Source: Linanthus parryae | Lineage: Eukaryota; Streptophyta; Magnoliopsida; Ericales; Polemoniaceae | Assembly: GCA_023055425.1 (NCBI GenBank) | Contig: JALGPY010000006.1 | Location: 75,700,435-75,764,434 of the forward strand | Reading direction: 5' to 3' | Length of the DNA: 64,000 nucleotides | The notes under the pieces: model-generated | Told to the model about the DNA's origin: nothing | Databases searched by the model: none | Seen by the model: only the letters and a program-made list of their open reading frames with translations | In this document: in pieces, positions 46,658 to 58,448 of the stretch | How the letters are laid out: every line of letters starts with the position of its first letter | Numbering within the stretch: the first letter of the stretch is position 1 | Translations under genes and position numbers: made by a program

Positions 46658-46927
46658 CCTGATATGTGATACTTCGAATCTTTAACTATCTTCATCTTCA
46701 CTTGATGAGACCACATAAGCGATAAACATCCACTTTGGCCCAAACTACTGCCATGGTATTCGTTTTGAAAGTTTAGATTCTGCTGTAGTTTTTCCATCCG
46801 GTGATTGTCAAGAAGAGTTTCAATAAAAAAAAACAATGTTGGGATGTTGGCTCTTTACTTCATCATGAAGAGTTAGGAACGTGTTTGGATTCTCAATTCC
46901 GCGCACATTCCAACTGAGAAGAATCAT
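46658..46927 (-). pseudogene. LINE-A ORF2 start (endonuclease N-terminus)
   Basis: ATG at 46927 opens MILLSWNVRGIENPNTFLTL, the classic start of plant L1 ORF2 (S-W-N-V-R-G). A frame change near the FF/FY run is followed by IETLLDNHRMEKLQQNLNF and GQSGCLSLMW. The frame is cut at 46658 by Angela-B and resumes at 38226. Confidence 0.8.
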
Positions 46928-47086
46928 TGCGGTTGGTTGTGCTGCCTAGCAGGCACTGCCGGATCAATCACGATCGTGTTGTTGTTTTCTTCCCCATGCT
47001 CTATCATATCACTATCTGTCGTCCCCAACGGAATTTTGTTCATGTCCAATTGTCTGCTCTTTTATGTCCCTCAACTTCTGTAGTCC

Positions 47087-48273
47087 TCATGTATATTGGG
47101 CTAAATACCGTATCCGAATCCTTCCTCTTCGAACTGTTTTGATCTTCCTGTGAGCGGTTCCCTTTAAGTGATTAAGATCTCTAATCATGTCGTGAAAGGA
47201 AGGCATCCCCTCTCCCTGAGTACCGGACTGTTGTGTTTCCCTATTTCCCAAGCCTGCACTACTCACATTTTGACGTGGCTTGGGGTTAGCTAGGCTATAC
47301 TTCAAAATGGCTGATTCTAAACCGAATGGGTCATCCTCGCTGTTTTGGGTGCTGTCTTGTACATCCATGGCATTTTCCGGTTCCTGAGTCTCCCCTTCCA
47401 TCATTTTCTTTCCCCCTCTATCACCTTCTGATTCCGCTGCTGTATTGTTTGGTAGTTCTTCCATTCCTTCCTGTTGTCTATTCTCATCGTCCGGCTGATA
47501 TTTATTATTCAATAAAGAATTTCTTCTCTGGGCATCATCCCGCACCCTGGGTTGGAGACACCTTCTTTGGATGGCTTAAAGTGCCATGTACCATAACTCT
47601 TCCTGCATATCTTTCGGCACAATCTCACAATGCTCTCCTTCGTGTGTCACCATCCAGCACCATTGACATAGTGCTGGTAATCTTTCATACTGAAAATCCA
47701 ACCATATCAATTCGTTTTTCCCTTGAATGTGTACTCTCCTAGGTAACAGTTCATCAACCTGAAAACGTCCCCGAACCCGTATATAATTGACACCATCCTC
47801 GCTTTCGATTTTGTTATCCGTGGTTAGGGTTTCGCCCACAAGATTAATAACCATTTTTCTTGTCTCTTCTTTCATCACGTGTATTGGTATATTACTGATT
47901 TTCCTATAAATCAATTGTATCCACCTTGACCCCTTGAAGAGAATCTATAAGTTGCCATGGTTTAACCAGTAAGATTCGTCCATTATACACCCACGGGCCT
48001 CTCGATGCAATTCTTTCAAGACAACTCCGATCGGGAAAAACAATTAAAAGGGTGTTGAAATCGACCTCAATAAAGTTTACCTCGTTGCCTCTATTTCATA
48101 TCCGCCGAAAGGTTGCACACACACTTCGACAGTTAACTATTTCTTCTCCAGCAAAAGTACCTATCATACATGATTTGAAGTCGTTCTCGCCCTCCTTCCA
48201 GTAATCATTCTCTAGTACCAATACTTGCTTCTCCTTGTCGGTAAAGACCGACCCTCAGCTTGGGGTTCTCCAT
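47087..48273 (-). pseudogene. LINE-A ORF1 (nucleic-acid-binding protein with zinc knuckle)
   Basis: ATG at 48273 (MENPKLRVGLY) starts the ORF1 reading, which shifts frame soon after. The segment at 47576-47914 contains MVINLVGETLTTDNKIES and YERLPALCQWCWMVTHEGEH followed by C. This is the knuckle of the DUF4283/zf-CCHC_4 type, with C-x2-C-x4-H-x4-C spacing roughly kept. The following part (47087-47545) is acidic and low complexity (MMEGETQEPENAMDVQDSTQ). ORF1 proteins of plant L1 LINEs bind the element RNA. Frameshifts make it non-functional. Confidence 0.75.
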
Positions 48274-48555
48274 CGCCGGCGGCCGAGGAGAAACTAGGGT
48301 TTATCTTTTGATCCGAAAAACTTCGAGTTGCGGTCACTAGAAAACTTTACCGTCTCAACCTACATTTAACTAACATTGAATGGGTAGTATGTCGATATTT
48401 TTATACTTCTTGATTAAGCTCCATTGACTCTACTTTAAAAGAAAAGTCAGTTTGACTACATTGATGGTAATTGGTTTAACACAGATTTTCATAACTAAAA
48501 CGGGCAAGGCCAGTGAGGAATGTGCTAGTTCCGACAAAAAGGCACAATAATCGTA

Positions 48556-48794
48556 CCACTCTAATTCTTACCCTTCAGTTTCTTCACAAAATTATTTGGG
48601 TATTATTGGGGCTTAAGGATTTGGTTAGCAAAACAAAGCAAGAATTTGATAATTTTTTGTGGTATTGTATAGTATAGCTTGCTCTACGATATCATGAAAA
48701 AATTACCAAATTTTTGCATCGTTTTGATAACCAAATCTCTAGGCCCAAATAATACCTAAATAGTTTTGTGAAGAAACTGAAGGAACGGAGGGAG
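48556..48794. mobile_element. Stowaway-like MITE 1 (foldback)
   Basis: The arms CTTCAGTTTCTTCACAAAA (left) and its complement (right) continue for more than 50 bp as an inverted repeat. The right end is GGAACGGAGGGAG followed by TA, the complement of the CTCCCTCCG end common in Stowaway elements. TA flanks both sides (48554-48555, 48795-48796). The left terminal bases have diverged. Confidence 0.65.
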
Positions 48795-48796
48795 TA

Positions 48797-49031
48797 TCTT
48801 TCTCATCATTTGACTTTTTTTACTCAGAGTAACTTTGACTGGATAATTTGAATTGCAAAACGATACATTTTTTTGATAATTTTTTCACCGTGTTATACAA
48901 TTTTTACTCTACATCACCATGAAAAAATTATTGAAAAATTATGTCATTTAACTATCCAAATCACGGAGTCAAAATGATCCGGTGGTGAATAGTGCAAAAA
49001 GTCCCCAGAATAGAAAAGAGAAGAATCAGAG
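48797..49031. mobile_element. Stowaway-like MITE 2, adjacent to MITE 1
   Basis: A degenerate inverted repeat of 235 bp is flanked by TA (48795-48796 and 49032-49033). The interior CATGAAAAAATTA block and arm sequences resemble MITE 1 and MITE 3. The TA on its left is the same as the right TA of MITE 1. Confidence 0.5.
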
Positions 49032-49283
49032 TAATAAGCAATTTTATCTCAAACGAAATAACACATATTAATGTAGTGCTCGCATGATAACTAAAATTTT
49101 CCCACATTTTAACTGTTTTCTACTACCAGAGAAAAAATTCACCCTTCTTCACTGGAAGAAGCAAAAATATATATTAATAAATGACTTAATTCTTTATTAC
49201 CCACCTCAGTTTAACGGAACTATGAACTGTCACAATACCATCCTCAATTGCAATGTACTTTGCATTCTCCTTTATTAAGACTT

Positions 49284-49625
49284 GAGCATCTCCAGCATGT
49301 AATGCAAACAGGTTGTTTATGCAAAATATAAAGGACTTGGACAAAAAATGAAGTCCAGTATTGCAAATGCAAAATAGAAGTCATGTATCTACCTCGCCAA
49401 ATTTGGCGATAAAGTTACCCTCCATCTTATTTTCCTATTTTTGTGGGTTGTTGTTATTTTTTATGATAGTTGAGATATTGATGAAAAAAATAAAATTCAT
49501 CTGATATATCTACTTTTTAGATGCCACTACTGGAGTTGGGCATGAATTTTGCTGACATGCAAAATACAAAATTATGATTTTATGTAAAATTTGCATTAAT
49601 TTTTCATGACATCGCTGGAGATGGT
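49284..49625. mobile_element. Candidate MITE with GAGCATCTCCAGC ends
   Basis: The left end GAGCATCTCCAGC pairs with GCTGGAGATGGTC at the right, a terminal repeat seen in many plant MITEs. The interior is AT-rich and non-coding. No clear target duplication was found, so the boundaries are approximate. Confidence 0.5.
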
Positions 49626-49634
49626 CTAAACATA

Positions 49635-50246
49635 GGGTGGGTTTGGTATGATTTTTTGAACTTTAAGTCGACTTTTTAGTTGTTGTAAAAAAAAACTGTG
49701 ACGAAAAAGCTGATGAAAAAAGTTCTGTGGATTTGATAAAAAAGTTATGTTGTAAAAAAGTTAGTAATGTGATAGCTTTGCTGTTTAATAAAGATTACTA
49801 ATTTACCCTTATTATATGCACTACTAAATATTTATTTCAAGAAGACAATAAATAAAAGTTCACTACTTGAGTATAATATGCAATAGAAACAACAAAAAAT
49901 GTTTTTAAAACACTACATTTTTTAGGTAAAAAAACACTACATTAGGAAAATTCTATTAGGTTGCATATGGAAAATCTGAAGATTAGTTGATTTTGTAGAA
50001 GTAGTTTAATTATTGTATGTAAAAGTATGGGCATAATAGTCTTTTTGTTGTTTATGAAGAAAAAAAATCCAAAAAAAGTTGGTGAAACCCAACTTTTTTC
50101 TGAACCAAGTTTTACTCTTCAAAGCCAAAATCTAATATCCAAAAGTTGTCAGAAAAAAGTCATATCAAACCTTCTGAAAAAGTTCAAAACATATTATAAG
50201 TCCAAAATGGATTATAAGTTGGAAAAAATACATACCAAACACCCCC
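49635..50246. mobile_element. MITE with GGGTGGGTTTGGTATG ends
   Basis: The left end GGGTGGGTTTGGTATG matches the complement of CATACCAAACACCCCC at the right, with two mismatches, and pairing continues imperfectly inward. Flanking ATA (49632-49634, 50247-50249) could be a 3 bp duplication of PIF/Harbinger type. 612 bp, no coding capacity. Confidence 0.65.
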
Positions 50247-50329
50247 ATAGTGTCAATACAAATGGACTGTTACATCTCCTTTCCAAGGTTTGGGAATTAG
50301 TAATGATGACATTATGTTGGAAAATACTA

Positions 50330-50578
50330 GCTCTGTTTCTTCTTTTTCACCTTATTTCACTTTTTGACACTATTAACTAGGTTACTTTGATCTGGTGATT
50401 TAGTAAGTAAAACGTACGAAATTGGTAATCTTTGCAGTATCTTGTAAAGTAAACTTTAGTCTATAATAATATGAAAAAATTACAAAAATTTCATCGTTTT
50501 GCTATCTAAATTGTCAAGTCAAAATGAACTAATTACGGATAAAAAAGTCAAGCTCACTTGAAAGAGAAGAAACAGAGA
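50330..50578. mobile_element. Stowaway-like MITE 3
   Basis: The left end GCTCTGTTTCTTCTTTTTCA pairs with TTGAAAGAGAAGAAACAGAG at the right. TA lies on both sides (50328-50329, 50579-50580). The interior ATATGAAAAAATTAC and CATCGTTTTG blocks match MITE 1. 249 bp. Confidence 0.75.
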
Positions 50579-50580
50579 TA

Positions 50581-51850
50581 GTAGCATACTATTGGTACAA
50601 GTAGCATTTTTAACTTGAAAATAGGCTTGGGCAATCATCTACTCTAGGATATGTCGAAAAACCATCGACGGAGTGTCCGCTTGGTTCGTCTTCAGACATG
50701 GGTATCTCAAAAAGTTGGCTTACAAGGTTCAATTGCAAAAAGCTTGAGCAATTTTTGAAAACGTTTATTGAGTGTAGTTATTGAATGAGTAGAGATGATC
50801 AATGTTTCATGTTTCCTCTTCTCTCTTATCGAGAGTTCTTATTCAGAGATGGTATTGTTATATATCTTCTTATGTCTATTGTGGTAAATTAGGATAGCAG
50901 CCCGTTATCTTTTATTAAAATAAAGTTATTCCCTCCCAAAACAAAGAACTTGAAAAGAAGACAATAACAAATCAGTGAAGGTTTTAGCACTAAAACACAC
51001 TTGCTTAAAGACGAGAAGTTCAAGGCCTCGCAACTCGCAGAACAAAATACGAATTTTAAATTAGATTTCTTATATCAAAGATGGTCGGAAAACTAAATTT
51101 CGACCACACAAAATCGTGTTGATATCTATTCGTGCAGTTAAGAAATCTTACACCCATGCATAAGTGCTTAGACTTGATTTCAAGTTCTGCACACCAAGGG
51201 GCGGAGCTATCCACGTCCACCCACACCCACACCCAAAGGAGAAACCATTACCGATGTTTTATTTGAGAAAATCCATAAAATTACTTCAAATTCTGCGACA
51301 TTCACCTTATATTTTTATTTTCTAAATTAACCCTTCACAATCCTCATTTGCATGAGCGTCGTTCTCTTCTCTATTTCTTACCTCTACCACTGCGGCACAC
51401 CCTCTAAATATAGCACAACAAAGATGCATTATTAGATGATAACATATTGCCATAGGGATCATTACAAATAGTATATTGCACTAACTAAAATTAGTAAACG
51501 AAACTTAGCACTTAAACTCTTCTTTTACTTGTTTCAGAAACAATTCCCATGTTGAATTTAAGGTGGTCGTGTTGATATGTCTTGCCACAATCTAAACATA
51601 TGGAAGATAGCCCTTGTTAACAACATATGATACATATCATGTGTGTGTTGTCAAATCAGATAATGTATGGGGTTGGGGTGCTCTAATTTGTGGTTTGCAT
51701 AAGTTTCATGTTTATGAAGGATTTTGTTCGCACCACTAATTTCTAGATAGTGGGGCAGCACGGAAACCTCACAATCTCTTGTTCTTATCTTGATCGCGCA
51801 CCAACTAAAGGAAAATATTAATTTTGTCAACTTCATAAGGCCGATATAAT
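50581..51850. other. AT-rich intergenic DNA without a recognised gene
   Basis: No supported coding region. A GGGGCGGAGCT motif at about 51199 also occurs at about 4798; both may be ends of unrecognised transposons. Confidence 0.4.
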
Positions 51851-52010
51851 TGTTAATATTGGAGTATAAGGATGTTTATGATATGTTAGCAATAGTATAA
51901 CGACCATCTCTCAATTCTTCATATATTAGTTAGGAGGAGGTAGAGTTAATTAGCCGTATATTCAAGTATAAATACATGTATTGGGTACTGTATCAGTTAA
52001 TGAAATACTT
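51851..52010 (+). repeat. Copia LTR, left part, split by LINE-B
   Basis: It starts TGTTAATATTGGAGTATAAG and contains a TATA-like TATAAATACATG region near 51967. It is interrupted at 52010 by LINE-B and continues at 57851. The LTR start and the gag downstream fit the Retrofit/Ale group of Copia. Confidence 0.6.
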
Positions 52011-52235
52011 TAAAAAAAATACAGGTCTCGAAAACGCTCTCACCTCTCTCCTATTTCCGGTTTTACAGCCTATTTTTAAGCATCCACATCCTAGGCAGTT
52101 TCCTTCTTCCGAAGGAGATTGCTACCTTATCAATTTCAAATTAATTTACCATTATCTCGTAAATTTCCATCTTTTTCAAATTAAATCTCGGAAATCCGTT
52201 AGTTTTCTGACGGTATTCAACAGTTTCCTTGTTCC

Positions 52236-53668
52236 TTGATTTTAGCATTCATGTTAAATCATTTTTATCCTTCTGGAAAAAACTCTTCGTCTCAACCTTC
52301 GTATCTACCAATTGCTACTTCACAAACTGTGGATATTGCTAATCTCAACCTCACCCATCTCCTTGATCATCTACAACTCACTGAACAAGAAAAATCAACC
52401 ACAATTCTCTTCGAAGAAGCAAGAGAAGATGCAAAGAAGTCTGTTAACAAAAGTATCTTCGGAAAGATCTTCACAGCAAAAATAATCAATTTGGGCATCT
52501 TACAAATGCAGATGGCTAAGGCTTGGAAAGACCCTCCGGGACTAACTGTGGTTCCGAAAGGGGATTTCTATACCAATTTTCTTTTGATTCGGAAGAATCA
52601 GTAGAAATGGTGTATAATTCTCAACCATGGTTTTTATTTGGGGATTTGATGGTAATGCGCAAGTGGGAACCTCAGATGACGGATATCTCAGAATTGAACT
52701 TCTCAACAACGTCACTCAAGGTTCATATCTGGGGACTACCAACAACCAGTCAAACAGAACTTATTTGCAAAGAAATTGGACGTAGTCTGGGAAATCTAGA
52801 GGAAACTTGGCTTCAGACGAAAGGAATCCTTGCTGGTAAAACGATTAAACTACAATTGGGTTTAAAGGTCAAAGATCCTCTTCCACGTGCAAAGACAGTT
52901 ACAATTGTCGAGGGTAAACAGGTGACTGTTTGGATACGGTATGAAAGACTTCCTAATGTCTGTTCGTACTGTGGACGTATGGGGCATGATGTAAAATTTT
53001 GTTCGGATGGAAAAACAAAGAACATCAAATCCGAAGATCTCCCATTACTCTATGGTCAATGGCTTACAAACAAAGCCATGATCAACTTTGTTATGGGTTT
53101 AACCGCAGATATCACTCATGCTTTTGGTCCAATGGCTGCACCCTCTTCGTAGAACACTGGGTTCGAGTTGAACCACACATCGGGATATACAGGGGGTTCA
53201 TTTGAGGATGATGATGAGGATTTGGGTATGACAGCGGAAGAGAAATACTTCCACGAAAGGCAACAGGCAAAGGAATCTCGGAGGGAGATGGAATGGGAAC
53301 TACACTGTGTGGACAGAGGTGAGGATGAAGAAAGTGACGTTTTGGAGGATACTAGACATCTTCGTCAAAAACATGGTATTCCGCAAGCCAGAGGACAGAT
53401 AGTTACGGTTAAAGAGGGTACGATGACTGGTACAAAGAGGAAACAAAATGATGACGAAGACGATGACAGTATTGACGAGGCCTGGAGAATAATGTTTGAT
53501 GATAAAGAAGATGTTCCTAATAAGAATTCAGATTTATCCCAGGAATCAAAAAAGAAGAAGAAGGCAGAAGAACCAAGTGATTCAGATTCATCTTTGGGTA
53601 ATAGAGACTTTTCTCTTACCCTACCAGCGGCAGAGATCGGTGAGAGCCGGTCCTGCCGACCACAATGA
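52236..53668 (+). pseudogene. LINE-B ORF1 (DUF4283-like, zinc knuckle)
   Basis: The first frame (52236-52604) reads SIFGKIFTAKIINLGILQMQ and KGDFYTNFLLIRK. It shifts into a second frame (52523-53152) with WFLFGDLMVMRKWEPQM, LKVHIWGLPTT and YERLPNVCSYCGRMGHDVKF followed by C, a CCHC knuckle. After a stop at about 53150 an acidic, Lys-rich tail follows (53168-53668, with DEDDDSIDEAWRIMF). This is the usual plan of plant L1 ORF1: a DUF4283-type N-terminal domain, zinc knuckle and charged tail. It needs one frameshift and one stop to be bridged, so it is probably inactive. ORF2 begins immediately after. Confidence 0.85.
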
Positions 53669-56600
53669 ATCTTATCAGTTGGAATGTGCAGGGATTTGGG
53701 AAGCCTTGCACATTCCAATATTTATCTTCCCTGTGTAGAAGAAGTCACCCAGACGTCATCTTTCTTATTGAAACAAAGCAGACTTCTTCTCAGGCTCAAC
53801 GTTGTTGACAAAAACTAGGTTTCACTCATGGGATAACTGTACCAAGAGAAGGTCTCTCGAGAGGGTTATCATTTTTCTGGAAAAGAGATATAGATATCCG
53901 GGTTCTGAAAATTAACAAGTTCTACATCCATACCTTTATTCGGCCTCCTGATCAACCGAACAAAGGTTTCCATGCCACCTTTTTCTACGGCGATCCAGGT
54001 ACGTCTAACAGATGTATGTCTTGGGAAACTCTACGTCGGCTAAATCCAGGTTCTGGGAGTCCTTGGGTCATTATAGGGGACTTTAATGAAATATTATCTC
54101 AGAATGAGAAAAAAGGGCGACGAATGAGGAATTGGGGACAGATACAGGAATTTCGCAAAGTGCTTGCAGATTGTTACTTAAGAGACATTGGTTTTAAGGG
54201 ACACAAATATACTTGGAATAACAGAAGATCAGGGTCCGCGTTCGTAGCAGAGAGATTAGACCGGGTGGTGGTGACACATGCTCTGGAAAATCAGTTCAGT
54301 AATATAAGTGTGGAGAACTATCTTACCTCGGGGTGGGATCATATTCCTATCATCTTCAATCTTTCGTCGAATCCTCCGGCGCATCTAGGACCTCGAAGGT
54401 TTCACTTTGCAGCAGAATGGACAAAAGCTCCAGAGTGTCGCAACATTATCAAGAAGGTATGGCTACAAAAACCTATCTCTAGTCCTTTAAGTTTACAATT
54501 TTTACATGACAAAATTTCAAATGTTACTGTCAATCTAAAAAATTGGGGGCGTAAAAATCACAAAGAAAAAATGCATCTTCGCCATGTTCTGCATCAGCAT
54601 TTGAAACATTTGCATGACCTTCCTTCTACTGCTGCAAACCTTCATCAAATTCAAAGTATTATTAGAGATATTAATATTTTGAATGCGCATGAGGAACTTA
54701 GATGGAGACAACAATCTAGAGCAATCTGGCTTAAAGATGGTGATAAAAACACTGTTTTTTTTCATAAAGTTGCCTCTAATAGAAGAAGGAAAAACAATAT
54801 TTCTTGCATTGAGAATGATGATAATAGTATTGTTACTGATCCTGTTCAAATCGGAAACCTTTTCATTAATTATTTCAAAGATTTGTTCACTACTGAAACA
54901 AGCAATTTCTATGATGTTGTCAATGCTATTCCGAATAAGTTAACTAATGAGATGGTTTCTAAACTTAACGATCCTTTTACAAAAGAAGAGATCTTAACTG
55001 CGCTTGATGAAATGCATCCTCTAAAAGCCCCCGGTTCGGATGGTCTCCCCACTTTATTTTATTAAACTTATTGGCCGGAGATTGGGGATGATGTTTTAAG
55101 ATGTTGTTTAAACTTTTTGAATAATGGTAGTGATATTTCCTTTATGAACGAAACGTGCATTGTCTTAATCCCCAAAAAGAAAAATGCTACCAAAGTAACT
55201 GATTTTCGTCCTATAAGTTTATGCAACGTTTCCTATAAATTGATTTCTAAAACTATTGCTAATAGACTGAGAAATTTCTTACCTTTTATAATTGATGAGT
55301 CTCAGTCCGCCTTTATTAAACATAGACTTATTACTGATAACGCCATTATTGCCAAGGAAACTTTACATACTATGCATAACCAAAGAAGCAAAGAGGGTTC
55401 CTTTTCACTAAAATTAGAGATGGCAAAAGCCTACGACCGTATTGAATGGGATTTCCTTTGTTCTGTTTTAGAAAAACTTGGTTTTCCAAATGCTCTAATT
55501 CAAAAAATTATGCTTTGTGTTTCCACTGTAAGCTTTAGTGTCCTTATTAATGGTCAAAAGACTTCTTCTTTCAAACCTAGTAGGGATTTAAGACAAGGTG
55601 ACCCTCTGAGTCCTTATTTATTTGTTATTTGTACGGAAGGGCTTTCTTGTCTTATTAAAAAAGCAATCAACGGTAAAATTTTAAAGGGTGTTAAAGCTAG
55701 TAGGTATAGTCCCTCTGTTGCTCATCTTCTTTTTGCTGACGATTGCTTACTCTTTGAAAGGGCTAGTACTACTAATGCCTCTGCTCTGAACTTTATTCTT
55801 CATCAATATTGTCAAGCTCCGGGACAAAGAATTAATAAAGAAAAATCTTCTCTTGTGTTTAGTCCCAAAGTTAGCACGAATATTAAAACTCAGATTTCTA
55901 GCATCTTTCAAATTCCTATTTCTGATGGGCATGATAATTACCTTGGTTTTCCAGTGATTTTTGGTAGGAACACAAAAATTTATTTCAATCCTCTCCAGCA
56001 AAGAATTATTGACAAAACCTGCGATTGGAAAAGTAAATTTTTAACTTTGGAGGAAAAGAAGTTTTAATTAAATCTATTGCCCAAGCTATTCCTACATATA
56101 TTATGTCCATGTATCTCTTACCGAATTCTATTTGTGAGGAAATCCACAAAATTATTTCAAGATTTTGGTGGACTAATAATTGTGATAACAAGGGCATTAT
56201 TTGGAGAAATTGGAACAAAATGTGTGTCCCTAAGAAGGATGGTGGTATGGGTTTTAGGGATTTCCATGCTTTTAATCTGTCTTTACTAGAAAAACAAGTT
56301 TGGCGTCTATGGGAAAAACCGGATTCCTTACTTGCAAGGGTCATGAAAGGTAAGTACTATTATTTTTCCAATCCTTTGGCTGCTTATCCAAATGATCGTT
56401 CTTTTACTATTTGGAAAGGTTTTACCTTCGCTAGAGATATTGTTTTTAGGGGTTTCAGACATGGCATAGGGGATGGTGCTAACACTCTAGTTTATCAAAA
56501 TAGGTGGATTCCTATAGGTCTTGGACGTACCCCTTTAAGTCCTCAAACTTTACCCATCAACACTCTTGGCAAAGATTTATTTACTGCTGATGGTCAATGG

Positions 56601-57747
56601 AACCAAAACCTTCTTCATAATAATTTATCAAAAGATGAAGTTGAGGCAATTCTAAACATTCCCAGACATGACAATTTAGGGAATGATTTCTTGGTTTGGT
56701 CACAAACAAAAGATGGTGTTTTTAAAGTCAAATATGGGTACCATGTTACTTTCTCAATACAAAACCAATCCATTCTTTCAAACATTCCTACCACCACCAG
56801 CAATTCAACAAATAAAAACACTATTTGGAGTCTTACAGTCCCAAACAAAATCAATTTTTTTATGTGGAGAGTCATAAACAATCTTTTACCAACGAAATCT
56901 AAGCTGCAAAGCAAAGGAATTGATGTCTCTACTACTTGTATTTTCTGCAATAGGGGTACTGAAGACATACCTCACCTGTTTTTTTACTGCAAATGGATGC
57001 AGTCACTCTGGAAGAAAGAGGACTGGCCTTTCAATTTTCAGCCAAAAAATTTACCGATTAGTGATTGCATCCTTGACATCCTTATTTCTTTAAAAGCTGA
57101 TCACAGAGCCCTTTTTGCTTTTGCTCTTTGGAAAATTTGGTGTTCTCGAAATAAAAAAAAACTTTAAATCAGTTTCTATCTCCAAAACTGCAATTCTCAA
57201 CAATAGCAAAGCAAATTGTTTAGAGTTTTTAGAATCGACTTACACTTGTGGTGGTTCTGTGGTTGCAGATCGGAAAAGCGATTCTAACCGGTGGAAAGCT
57301 CCTCCTGCTGGTCAACTCAAATGTAATTTTGACGCCGCTTGCTGCATGTCTTCCAAAACGGCAACAGGAGCGGCTGTCATCCGAAACTCAAACGGAGATT
57401 TTGTTCGAGCTTGGGCTTACCCTCTGCCTTTTCATACGGATTCGACCATCTTTGAAGCAGAAGCTCTGAATCGTGGCTTAGATCTGGTCTCAGAGTTTGG
57501 TTTTCAGTCGTGTATGGTGGAAACTGATTCACAAGTGTTGCAGAGAAAGCTCAACAGAATGATGAAAGAGGAGCAGCTTGCGATGAACAACAGTGGTCTA
57601 GAGGGTTCTGAAATGAACCGACTCACCCAATTAATAGGTAGAAAATTGGGAAAGTTAAAAGTCGGTCAAGTGACCTGGATTCCGAGAAACGGAAATAAAT
57701 TAGCAGATGAATTTGCTACTATGCTTCAAGAGCATCAAATGTACTAA
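53665..57747 (+). pseudogene. LINE-B ORF2 (endonuclease, reverse transcriptase, RNase H)
   Basis: ATG at 53665 overlaps the ORF1 end and opens MNLISWNVQGFGKP. Endonuclease motifs are LIETKQ, WVIIGDFNEIL (about 54066), RLDRVV and SGWDHIPI. RT motifs are KAPGSDGLPTLFY, CIVLIPKKKNATKVTDFRPI, DESQSAFIKHRLITDNA, LEMAKAYDRIEWDF, LRQGDPLSPYLFVI and the catalytic LLFADDCLLF (about 55728). A zf-RVT region has WSLTVPNKINFFMWR and CIFCNRGTEDIPHLFFYC. RNase H has KCNFDAACC and EAEALNRGLDL, ending GNKLADEFA. Breaks are a TGA at about 53808, a TAA at 55063, and frame changes near 56065 and 57140. It would nick the target and copy the LINE RNA. All domains are present, so the decay is light. Confidence 0.9.
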
Positions 57748-57850
57748 CTTGGTGTGTTGTCTGTCCCGAGTTTGTGTGTAATGAATACTTGACAGATAAA
57801 AATCTATCCTAAGTTATATATATCCCTATTTCAAAAAAAATGAAATACTT

Positions 57851-57922
57851 AATATTCTTCATCTCTTCTCTCCCTTCTTCCTCATCTTCACATCTCTATG
57901 ATTCTTGAGTTAAGTTAATTTA
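57851..57922 (+). repeat. Copia LTR, right part, and primer binding site
   Basis: Continues the LTR begun at 51851. It is followed at 57923 by TGGTATCGAGCC, a tRNA-iMet primer site lacking one base (the usual form is TGGTATCAGAGCC). The exact LTR end is uncertain. Confidence 0.6.
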
Positions 57923-58172
57923 TGGTATCGAGCCAGCCACGCTTGTTGTCGTTCCTAAATCGATATGTCTCTGCATTGTTTCCAGTGGTTCCATTTGCAA
58001 GTTATGGTGATTTCTCCTCTTCTGTGGTTGCTCCGGTGTTCTTCAATCTTACATCGTTGCAATTCCCAATGCTTCTTTGATTCTCTGCATCTCTGATCTC
58101 GTTCGGCACATTTACTTCGGAGTTATTGCTCGTCAAATTTTTCTTATTTTACTGAGTTGCGACTAGAGTTGT

Positions 58173-58448
58173 ATGTCGACTTTTGTCGAGTTACTGTGTT
58201 TTTCTGTATCAACTCGTTCTCTTTCATACCGAGTTTTGCTAAGCAGAGCTATGGAGGATCTTCCTGCAGGTCTCACCTTCCTCATTGCGAATACGAAATC
58301 GCTCGTCCAATTGAAGTTGGACAACAACTATCTGTTATGGCGAGCTCACCCCTATGTTTTGAAGGAGAAATCAATTGAACGATTCTTGGAAGTTTTATAT
58401 TATTTCATCCAATATGGATGGCATGTTAACGGAAGAGTAACCAATTGA
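58173..58448 (+). pseudogene. Copia (Retrofit/Ale-like) gag start
   Basis: The frame reads FLIANTKSLVQLKLDNNYLL followed by WRAHPYVL. This matches the start of Copia gag of the UBN2/Retrotran type, where V-K-L-x-x-x-N-Y-x-x-W is conserved. It begins about 320 nt after the LTR. The rest of the element is missing. A 26 bp imperfect direct repeat (about 58368-58396 and 58438-58466) marks the point where the homology ends. Confidence 0.6.

Larger units (their letters stand above)
52011..57838 (+). mobile_element. LINE-B: near full-length plant L1 element
   Basis: Flanked by a perfect 12 bp duplication AATGAAATACTT (51999-52010 and 57839-57850), with an A tract (57833-57840) at its 3' end. It contains a 5' UTR, ORF1 with zinc knuckle, ORF2 with endonuclease, RT and RNase H, and a 3' UTR. 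It lies inside a Copia LTR. Few inactivating changes and a perfect duplication point to a fairly recent insertion. Confidence 0.9.
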
